From CAWKMN01 sp963850765 (GTDB lineage: Bacteria; Chloroflexota; Anaerolineae; Aggregatilineales; Aggregatilineaceae): DNA of 64,000 nucleotides. The position numbers and the translations under genes are program-made. The notes below the pieces were generated by a model, which saw only the letters and a program-made list of their open reading frames with translations, was not told the DNA's origin and did no database searches. The DNA lies in the NCBI GenBank assembly GCA_963850765.1, contig CAWKMN010000006.1:1-64000 (forward strand), in the 5' to 3' direction. Shown piece by piece: positions 57,383-64,000 of the stretch; position 1 is the first letter of the stretch; every line of letters starts with the position of its first letter.

Positions 57383-58871
57383 CTAGTGCAGCAGCACCAG
57401 GATCGGGATTTTGCCTTTGCCCTTCTTCAGCGATCCGAGCGCCTTACCGATCAGCGCGCCCACGGCTTTGTCCGGCTCCAGGACTTTCTGCGCGTGGCCC
57501 TTGGTCGGGCTGGTGGTCAGCAAATCCCCGACCCGAATGGCGGCGATGTCGGCGTCCACTTTGCAGTAGGCATAAGCGCCCAGTGTGACCATCTTGCCAA
57601 GCTGGCCGGCTTCGACCTTGGTGGCATCCAGCGCCTCGTGGACCGGCGCAGCCAGTTTGGTCAGCGGATTCTCCGGGAGCGCCGGGAGTTCGACCTGTTT
57701 AGACTTCCTGCGCCTGGCTTTTGATTTCGAGCTTACGGTATTCCTCCTCAGTGGGCAGGAACTGCCGAAGATCCACCGGCGGCAGGCTGTCCGCCGACAC
57801 GACCGCCTCCACAATGCCGCACACGCGGGTATCATAGGCCTGATCGGTCAGATTCACTTCGGGCACGGGAATACTGTTGCCGACGCCGTAATACTGGTTG
57901 ATTTCGCCCCCATCAAGGACCACCACGTCACCCTGTTCCAGCGTGTCACCGACCGCGTTGATGAAGTTGTCGATCACATAGCCGCCCTTGCCGCCGCCCG
58001 CGGTGAGCGACCCGGCGATAAACACATTTCCCGCGTGATTGACCGAGAATTTCTTCTCGAAGGTGGGTGCGTTAGGACCGCCACCAATGACGATAAATCC
58101 ACTTGAGAAGGTGTTCCCGATAGCAAATTCATAGGTCACGGGTGGTTGGTTAAAGATCAGGCCCGAAATATCCGCCATCGACAGCTTCAGGTTATTCGCG
58201 AAAAAGCTGCCCTCATTACCGAACGTATCGTTGGTGAACCGGGCACTGCCCTGGCCGGTCTTTTGGATCAACAGATCGCCGGTAAGCTGCAAGGCCCCGG
58301 TGCCCGTATCCATCGTCAGTCCCCAGCCGACGCCAGTGTTGCCCCACAAGCCGACGTGGGTATCGTCGGACATGCCAACGAACGCCCGGTCGTTGGCTGG
58401 CCCGGTCTGGAACAACCAGATACCGGCCGAGGACTCCGCCCCCTGCCGGACTCGCATCCGGCTGCCCACGTCCAGCAGGAAGCCCGGCGGATCAACCCCG
58501 ATGCCCACATTCCCGTTCGCTTTGACCGTGAGCCGGGTGACATTGCCCCCCGCCCGCAGTTGCAGATCGTGGTTGGTCATGGTCGAGACAATACCGCCCG
58601 CATTGTCCGCGCCAAGCAGCACTTCGTGCGAGCCGTTGTTGGCGATGATATTCAGATAGGTGCCCGCTGCCCCGCGCACCGTCAGAGGGCGGTTGGGCGC
58701 AGCAGCCGAGCCAACTCCCAGACTCCCGCTGACGGTCAGGGAGCCATTGATCGCGCCGCCGGTCAGGTTCAGTTTGGCCGTCTCCAGCCGAACCACCTCC
58801 GTCATGGCCTCGTTCCAGTCCTGCGCTTTGATAAGGTCGCCAGGGTTTTGGGATATGGGTGCGAAAGCCAT
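57383..58871 (-). CDS. Tail-fibre-like protein with C-terminal GD-LLTTS domain, one frameshift
   Basis: About 495 residues if joined. The start MAFAPISQNPGDLIKAQDWN is followed by repeated beta-strand turns (GSLTVSGSLGVGSAAAPNRP, GNVGIGVDPPGFLLDVGSRM) typical of trimeric phage fibres. The C-terminal region begins VCGIVEAVVS and should run into GQLGKMVTLGAYAYCKVDAD and VGDLLTTSPTKGHAQKVLEP. That block is common at the end of fibre and adhesin-like proteins in many bacteria. The frame breaks near 57705 (KSQAQEV then SKQVELPALPENPL). A separate second gene is possible but has no start codon near the junction. It likely binds the target surface. Confidence 0.75.
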
Positions 58872-58889
58872 AACCGCCTCTCCTTTTCG

Positions 58890-59357
58890 TTAGAAGATAA
58901 TTTCCCAGATCAGGGTAAGCTTAAAGTCGGCGGTCTTATTGATCGGCGGGAAGACAACCCGGTTGTACATGACGCCGCCCGTGGCCGCGTTGAACAAGCC
59001 TGCCTCAGTCAATGCCGCGTTGGCGTCGGTAAAATCCAGCTCGGCCGTGATCATCACCCGGCGCTTATCCGTGTCGGTGGTGGTAATGTGCTGGCTGGGA
59101 TCAACCGGGTTGATCGCCTTGCGAAAGACTTCAGTTGCCAGCGCCGCATTGGCTGCCGCCACAGGAGCATTCCCCGTCCCTACCGCCACATGAGAAACCG
59201 GGTCAATCGGCTCGTTGATAAACAATTTCGCCACCAGATCGCGCCCGCTCAGCACAATGCTGTTATTGACCTGGATCGTTTCGACCAGTTCGCTGGCCGC
59301 ATTTCGTCTTTGCACCGTCAACCGCCCCCGCATATCCAGGGCATCCTGAAGTTTCAT
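58890..59357 (-). CDS. Phage tail-collar/fibre-type protein
   Basis: A 155-residue protein resembling the N-terminal, baseplate-attaching part of phage tail fibres. Typical elements are NSIVLSGRDLVAKLFINEPI, HVAVGTGNAPVAAANAALAT and ALTEAGLFNAATGGVMYNRV. The AEAGLF-type motif recurs in phage collar proteins, where it reports the fibre's attachment domain. It ends at FKLTLIWEIIF. It lies between the fibre gene and the gpI-like gene on the same strand with gaps of 11 to 18 bases, so all are one operon. It is likely a fibre connector in a contractile tail. Confidence 0.8.
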   Translation of the reverse strand: MKLQDALDMRGRLTVQRRNAASELVETIQVNNSIVLSGRDLVAKLFINEPIDPVSHVAVGTGNAPVAAANAALATEVFRKAINPVDPSQHITTTDTDKRRVMITAELDFTDANAALTEAGLFNAATGGVMYNRVVFPPINKTADFKLTLIWEIIF

Positions 59358-59368
59358 ACCCGGCTCTC

Positions 59369-60691
59369 CTACGCGAATGTATTCAGACTGTTGAAGCGGG
59401 TGAAGTCGAACACCCCGCTGGCGATAAACTGATCGGCTAGCTCCTGGTCGATTCCACCGGGATACGGGCTCTGGATGCTGCCAATGTCAAAATTGAATTC
59501 GTCCATCTCCAGATCCTCAGTGAAGGCCTGGTGCTCGCCGTGCATATTCAGATGGTCCGCCATATCATGCGGTTCGACGAAGGCTTTTTCGTAGACAATC
59601 GCCGTGCCCACCCCGGCCGCCTTCACCTTATTGACGATGTACCCGATCTGATTGCGGGGATGGTCGCCAAACTCGTCGAATTTGTCGGTGAATCCCGGAA
59701 TATCCCAGGGAATATAGACGGTGAAAAAGCCGGGAGTCAGCCGGGTGAGCGATACGTTCACATCCGCCGCCGGTCCGCTGAACATCCAGGCTGGCATGTC
59801 AAACTGATCGGATGCTGGCGGATCAAATGTCCCCTCGCCAAATCGCCCGACCGGCAGCGGCAAAGACTGAGGCGTAGGTTGCAGCAGGGCTTCCAACTGC
59901 CAGGTGGATGTTCCGGGCGGCACCGCTGGCACGCTGCCCACGATTCCCGTCGCCACCCCGTTGAGCAGCGCCGAACCATCGGCAAACAGCGCCAGTACAT
60001 CGCTTTTGTCCAGAACGCCCGGATAGGTCACTGCCTCGCCGCTTGTGACATTGACAACTCTCAGATCAACCAGCAAAACCGGCAGATTGGGGCGCAGATT
60101 AATGCGAATCTGCGGTGTGGTCGGCGTCGGGTTCGGGTTGATGACCGTGAACGGCTGGTACAGCGTCACACTGTAATTCGTCCCGGCGCTCGCGTCCGGC
60201 GAAAACTCCACGATCCGGATTTTGCTGCGCGCCTCTCGCACGAGCGCGCGCTCGTAGTCGGTGGCGCTCTCGACTTCTACAATGCCCAGGTTCGCCGCGA
60301 CGATCGCCGTAATGCCGTCGAGGGTCGATGCGCCGCGCATCAAAACTCGGATCAGCCCCTTGATACGCGCCCGGTAGAGCGCGTCGTCGACCAGCCCGTC
60401 ATTGCCGGGCCGGCGGTTGACCTGCTTAAGCTGCGATGTCCCCCCCAGGGCTTCCAGATAGAGGGTGAATATCTTGTCCAGGTCGCCCTTCTGGGTGGTA
60501 TCAAAACCGTGCGAGCCCTCGTTGTTGGCCTTGTCTACCCAGTGAGCGTGCATCACGCGCAGCAGGTCAATTTCGGCGTCTTCCAGGATCTGCCCAAACA
60601 GATTCACGAACGCAAAGAGAACGCTGTCTCTGTCGGGCGTGTAGAAGTGCGGAAGCCGCCGGATGATGCTGGTCGTTTTGGCCGGTGACAT
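59369..60691 (-). CDS. Phage tail protein, gpI-like position
   Basis: A 440-residue protein of the baseplate region. The start IIRRLPHFYTPDRDSVLFAF followed by ILEDAEIDLLRVMHAHWVDK resembles the phage-tail family that follows the J protein (P2 gpI-like, COG4385-type) but with a much longer C-terminal part. It contains the TLDGITAIVAANLGIVEVES element, a beta-rich central region and a late conserved-looking stretch (NQIGYIVNKVKAAGVGTAIV). I keep the gpI identity tentative because only the start and position support it. It begins five bases before the end of the J gene, so the two are coupled. Confidence 0.7.
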   Translation of the reverse strand: MSPAKTTSIIRRLPHFYTPDRDSVLFAFVNLFGQILEDAEIDLLRVMHAHWVDKANNEGSHGFDTTQKGDLDKIFTLYLEALGGTSQLKQVNRRPGNDGLVDDALYRARIKGLIRVLMRGASTLDGITAIVAANLGIVEVESATDYERALVREARSKIRIVEFSPDASAGTNYSVTLYQPFTVINPNPTPTTPQIRINLRPNLPVLLVDLRVVNVTSGEAVTYPGVLDKSDVLALFADGSALLNGVATGIVGSVPAVPPGTSTWQLEALLQPTPQSLPLPVGRFGEGTFDPPASDQFDMPAWMFSGPAADVNVSLTRLTPGFFTVYIPWDIPGFTDKFDEFGDHPRNQIGYIVNKVKAAGVGTAIVYEKAFVEPHDMADHLNMHGEHQAFTEDLEMDEFNFDIGSIQSPYPGGIDQELADQFIASGVFDFTRFNSLNTFA

Positions 60692-60695
60692 GCGC

Positions 60696-62846
60696 CTACA
60701 CTCCGGTGATGGTTACGGTAATGGCCGACGTCTCGACCGGCTGCACGCTGGCGATTTCGACCGAGCGGATGTGAATGCTGCTGCCGGGGCTGCTCGCCGT
60801 CTGGCTGCGGTTGTCGCATTCGGATTCCCCGGTCAGGGTCATGGCCGTTACCCGGTAGTTGGTGCCGGGGATCAGGCTTTCGATCGCGTCGGTCACTGCG
60901 TCAAAACTCACCGGCTCGCCCGCTTCCAGCCCGGCGAGCAGCGGTTTGCCGGCGATGCCGTTTTTGATGTTGTTTTGCAGCGTGGTCGCGGCATTGCCCG
61001 TCGGCGCGGGCGCAGGGACCAGGACTTCCACGGCCAGATTGGTGATCGCGATCTTGACCAGCGGGGTGCTGCCCGTGATACAGAAATGCTCAAATTCGGC
61101 GCGCTCAAAAGCCTGGACCTCGATCTTATCGTTCGTAACCCGGCCCGGAAGCAGAGTCGCATCGTCGTTCAGGCGGACGCGAAAATCATCCGTGTCCAGA
61201 TCAACACGCTGAACCGGGCTGATAGCCTCCGCCAGCGCGACCAGATCATCGAATACCACGTCGGCATCGGCGGGCAGATCGGCCAAATAATCGGTTAGCC
61301 CGGAAAGGACCGCAGCTTCGACCACCAGCCTTTCGGCCGTGGTCAGGGTGGATGGCAGGGTGAGCTTCAGCGCACCCGTGATCTTCAGCACGCTGTGGTA
61401 GGCGAAAATGTCACCCAGCGCGCCTTTTTCGACAAAACGAACGGCGATGTCCGCGCTGGTGGCGGGCAGCGTGCCGCACCAGGGATCAGGAATTAGCTCC
61501 AACGACGACGACGCCAGCGATATGCCCGCCCCGGTGATCCGGCTTTCGATCTCGGCAAAGACGACCGGAGCGCCAGCGTCCAGCCCATCAAAATACGTCT
61601 GGAGCGCGCTGCGCGCCGCGTCCAGCGTGGTGGCGTCCAGGCCGGCGGTTGCCCGGAATTCGATGTTGACCGTCAGGGGTTTCAGCTCGGAAGCGACGCA
61701 CAACAGCCGGGCTTTGAAGCGCTCCGACGGCTCGCTCTCAACACGCCGGGTCGTCGCCGGGTCGAACGCGATCGGCTCCGTCGTGCCGTCGGGTTTTTCG
61801 CGCGTGATGCTCATCGTGAACTGGATCAGGTCGTTCACCCCTTCCACCGCCAGGATGCTTTTGATGATCTGGCTCAGGAGCAGGGGATCGCCCATCTTCA
61901 GACTCTCGATATACAACTCGATCTGTGCCTGGACGTTCGTCTCGAATTCGGCGCGCTCTTCCGGCGAGAGCTTCAGATCGGGATTGATCTCGATCTGAAA
62001 GACCGATTCCACGGCGAGAGCCACCGCCAATTCGAGCATCACAAAGATACCGGCCGCGCGCACCCGGTCGATGGCATCCCGCACGCGCTTGGCTTCCGCG
62101 GGCACGTCCAGGTCCACGCCATCGACATAGACCTGCGCCACCCCAAACTGCGGCGGTTCGGTGTCAAACGGCTCAATCACGCGCACGTCCGTGATACCGG
62201 ACATGCTCAACAGCGCGTTTTCGATGGCGATGATGCTGGCTTTGCCGGACGAGATCAGGGCGTTTTTGGCCCGTTCGCGCAGTTCGTCGTCGGTTTCGCG
62301 CCGCTTGCCGGTGAAGATCGTCGCGTTGGCGTTGACCACCGACTTAATGCCCGGAATCGGCCGGGGCATCACGACGATGGTCTGGGGTAAAACGACCTCC
62401 TGCTCGCCCCGGTTGAACGCCTGCACGCGCACATCAAGGCTGGTCCGATCTTTCGGCAGGGTTTTCGCTTCGACCGTCTGGTAAACCTTTTTGGGCGCTT
62501 CCGGCGTGTCTTCGGTGGCAACCAGCGTCCCGAACGGGATCTGGATGTCTTCGTTGCCGATATCCCGCTGGAAGGTCACGATCCCTTCGGCAAAATCCGG
62601 CTCGCCGCGCGTGATCCCCAGGATCGCCACCACCATGTCAAGCTGCTGCCCTTCGGCCGTATCCACATAAGCCGACAGGTAGACAAGCTGCATCTTTTCA
62701 TAGAGCAGCGCCACTTCATAGGAGAAGGATTCAACCAGGGTGCGCGCCACGCTGCCGGTTTCAAAATCGGTGATCACCCCGGCCGCTTCTGCCTTGGCCC
62801 GCATCGATTTAAAGACGTCGCTGAATTTCTTGGGTTCGAACGACAT
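60696..62846 (-). CDS. Baseplate J-like protein
   Basis: A 716-residue baseplate wedge protein of the Baseplate_J (P2 gpJ, T4 gp6-like) family. Key blocks are GVITDFETGSVARTLVESFS, YLSAYVDTAEGQQLDMVVAI, RETDDELRERAKNALISSG and IENALLSMSGITDVRVIEPF. The C-terminal part is longer than P2 gpJ and holds three repeats of a barrel-like domain with a VDLDTDDFRVRLND or similar turn. In contractile tails this protein forms the baseplate wedge that triggers contraction. Gap to the W gene is two bases. Confidence 0.93.
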   Translation of the reverse strand: MSFEPKKFSDVFKSMRAKAEAAGVITDFETGSVARTLVESFSYEVALLYEKMQLVYLSAYVDTAEGQQLDMVVAILGITRGEPDFAEGIVTFQRDIGNEDIQIPFGTLVATEDTPEAPKKVYQTVEAKTLPKDRTSLDVRVQAFNRGEQEVVLPQTIVVMPRPIPGIKSVVNANATIFTGKRRETDDELRERAKNALISSGKASIIAIENALLSMSGITDVRVIEPFDTEPPQFGVAQVYVDGVDLDVPAEAKRVRDAIDRVRAAGIFVMLELAVALAVESVFQIEINPDLKLSPEERAEFETNVQAQIELYIESLKMGDPLLLSQIIKSILAVEGVNDLIQFTMSITREKPDGTTEPIAFDPATTRRVESEPSERFKARLLCVASELKPLTVNIEFRATAGLDATTLDAARSALQTYFDGLDAGAPVVFAEIESRITGAGISLASSSLELIPDPWCGTLPATSADIAVRFVEKGALGDIFAYHSVLKITGALKLTLPSTLTTAERLVVEAAVLSGLTDYLADLPADADVVFDDLVALAEAISPVQRVDLDTDDFRVRLNDDATLLPGRVTNDKIEVQAFERAEFEHFCITGSTPLVKIAITNLAVEVLVPAPAPTGNAATTLQNNIKNGIAGKPLLAGLEAGEPVSFDAVTDAIESLIPGTNYRVTAMTLTGESECDNRSQTASSPGSSIHIRSVEIASVQPVETSAITVTITGV

Positions 62847-62848
62847 AA

Positions 62849-63295
62849 CTACCCCCCGACCTGCAGCGGAATGACGAGGGTCAGGTCTTCGTCATCGCCC
62901 ACGGGTCGCACGCGCACCGTGACCCGCAGGGTATCGCGCTCAAGACCCCGCGCGAGCGGCGCGAACGTCACGTCGGTGACTTCCTGGATGCGCGGCTCCT
63001 GCGCCAGACACTCCCGGATATAAATCCCGGCTAAACCGCGCGTCCGTGCGTTATTCAGTTCACCCACCAGCAGATGCAGCCGCGATCCGTAGTTCGGATG
63101 CCCCAGGCGGGCCAGCTCGCCGCGCCGGGTCAGCAGGCGGTTGATGATCGCCTGGGCCAGATTGGCGCGCCCGGCCACCGTGCCCAGGTCACTGCCGGCC
63201 GAGGACATCAGATCGACCGGCTCCCGGTCGGACGTCATCTGCTCGAACGCGCGCCGGGTAAGCTTGAGGTCTTTGAAAAAACGATCGCCGGGCAT
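62849..63295 (-). CDS. Baseplate wedge protein, GPW/gp25 family
   Basis: A 148-residue protein of the GPW_gp25 family. It contains GTVAGRANLAQAIINRLLTR, the hallmark RRGELARLGHPNYGSRLHLL with its conserved Arg and Gly-Ser residues, and IYIRECLAQEPRIQEVTDVT. gp25-like proteins connect the baseplate wedge to the first sheath ring and mark contractile rather than flexible tails. It lies 12 bases downstream of the spike gene. Length is a little above the usual 120 to 140 residues. Confidence 0.93.
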   Translation of the reverse strand: MPGDRFFKDLKLTRRAFEQMTSDREPVDLMSSAGSDLGTVAGRANLAQAIINRLLTRRGELARLGHPNYGSRLHLLVGELNNARTRGLAGIYIRECLAQEPRIQEVTDVTFAPLARGLERDTLRVTVRVRPVGDDEDLTLVIPLQVGG

Positions 63296-63307
63296 AGTCT
63301 GTCTGCC

Positions 63308-63961
63308 TTAATCACCGACTTTAACGGATCCGCTGGACGATGTGATTTTGCCCTGCACTTTGACCGGCGCAGGATTGGGCGTCCCTGTGGCCGATCCCGC
63401 CACCGCGATGATAAACGATCCCGAAGGAATCGTGACTTCGACCGTATCATCCTGGCGGGCAGCCCCCTTGCTGCCGTCGTTCAAATTCACCTCGCCTCCC
63501 GTAACCGTGACATCGCCGGCCGCCTCAATAATCACATTGCCGTCGGCGTCGATCTCGATCTTGGTCCCGGCCTTGGTGGTGAGGGATACCGTTTCCACAT
63601 TGGTCAGGACCATCTGGCTGGCATCGTTCTCGGGTGGGCGATCCTCATCGTTGTACAGCCGCCCAAGGATGATCGGCGCGTTGATGTCACCATGCACAAA
63701 TCCCACTACGACCAGATCCCCCACGTTGGGGATATTCGCCAGCCCGATATGCCCCGTGGCAATGGGCACTTTGCGCAGCTCAAAGTCGCTGCCGTCCGGC
63801 TGTTTGTGGTGCCTGAGCTTCACCGAGCACTGGTAATTATCCTTGTCACTGTCCGACGCATGCGGGAAGATCGAGGTCACGACCCCTAGTTCAAGGAACG
63901 AGAGTTTGAGCGCCTCCTGCTCGGCGACTTTTTTCATAATGCCGATGATGCTGTCCGTCAT
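63308..63961 (-). CDS. Baseplate spike protein, gpV/gp5-like
   Basis: A 217-residue protein with the gp5/VgrG-type OB-fold: VTSIFPHASDSDKDNYQCSV, GHIGLANIPNVGDLVVVGFV and ILGRLYNDEDRPPENDA. A beta-helix-like repeat follows (SLTTKAGTKIEIDADGNVII, EAAGDVTVTGGEVNLNDG), as expected of a membrane-piercing spike. The gene is the usual V of the P2 order V-W-J-I. No lysozyme or toxin domain is fused to it. The start ATG overlaps the stop of the upstream gene by the ATGA arrangement. Confidence 0.92.
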   Translation of the reverse strand: MTDSIIGIMKKVAEQEALKLSFLELGVVTSIFPHASDSDKDNYQCSVKLRHHKQPDGSDFELRKVPIATGHIGLANIPNVGDLVVVGFVHGDINAPIILGRLYNDEDRPPENDASQMVLTNVETVSLTTKAGTKIEIDADGNVIIEAAGDVTVTGGEVNLNDGSKGAARQDDTVEVTIPSGSFIIAVAGSATGTPNPAPVKVQGKITSSSGSVKVGD

Positions 63962-64000
63962 AGTTCCAGCCCACAGATTCGGGTAAAAAAGCCTTTGCGG
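63958..64000 (-). CDS. 3' end of an upstream tail gene (partial)
   Basis: Reading in from the right edge gives RKGFFTRICGLEL followed by TGA, which overlaps the ATG of the spike gene in the typical ATGA form. Only 13 codons are visible. In P2-like order this position would hold a gpD/late-control-type hub protein, which I cannot confirm. Confidence 0.4.
   Translation of the reverse strand, partial: RKGFFTRICGLEL

Noticed and set aside
1..64000. tRNA, rRNA, riboswitch or origin sequences
   Set aside because: None could be recognised by eye with confidence on either strand; absence here is not proof of absence.

Overview
The window looks like a chromosomal segment of a filamentous or environmental Chloroflexota bacterium, probably class Anaerolineae or a relative. 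This is an inference from style: roughly 60% GC, membrane-anchored Hanks-type kinases with Thr/Pro-rich linkers, secreted DNRLRE-type proteins, sugar ABC operons with UroD-like genes, and a dense family of intergenic CCCCTCTCC/GGAGAGGGG hairpin repeats. No rRNA or tRNA gene was recognised. At least a dozen otherwise convincing genes are interrupted by single-base indels, many at short homopolymers, and reading resumes in another frame. This looks more like uncorrected assembly error than mass pseudogenisation, so I give such genes as one interrupted CDS.

Layout. 1-4750 (+): the end of an unrecognised gene and two overlapping receptor-like Ser/Thr kinases. 4967-11933 (-): a PAS/GAF histidine kinase, a very large secreted beta-sandwich protein and a SnoaL-like protein. 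12572-15767 (+): a compact phosphonate locus (2-hydroxyacid dehydrogenase, PEP mutase with the full EDKxxxxxNS signature, ATP-grasp ligase) with no phosphonopyruvate decarboxylase beside it. 15869-24701: housekeeping and accessory genes (MFS exporter, esterase, class I fructose-bisphosphate aldolase, GIY-YIG protein, glycosyltransferase, DedA protein, two SDR genes).

24926-38294: a catabolic regulon. The minus strand carries a sugar-type ABC importer (binding protein and two permeases, no ATPase here), a second binding-protein-like gene without a signal peptide, a UroD-family gene, a CaiB/BaiF CoA-transferase and an enoyl-CoA hydratase. A DeoR-type regulator carrying a large periplasmic-binding-protein-like insertion is divergent from a second UroD-family gene and a ROK kinase. 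A third UroD-family gene closes the block. The likely logic is import of an unknown sugar or polyol, phosphorylation, and further breakdown by UroD-like and CoA enzymes.

38675-45915: a secreted repeat protein and a complete branched-chain amino-acid-type ABC transporter (livKHMGF). 46351-50046: an alpha/beta hydrolase and a small mobile-element island (IS630-like; IS4-like inserted inside one of the intergenic repeats). 50223-64000 (-): a contractile-tail/baseplate module in P2-like order (spike V, gp25-like W, J, I, fibres) followed by three unrecognised large proteins and a small coiled-coil protein. Whether it is a prophage, tailocin or extracellular contractile injection system cannot be settled because sheath, tube and ATPase genes would lie outside the window.
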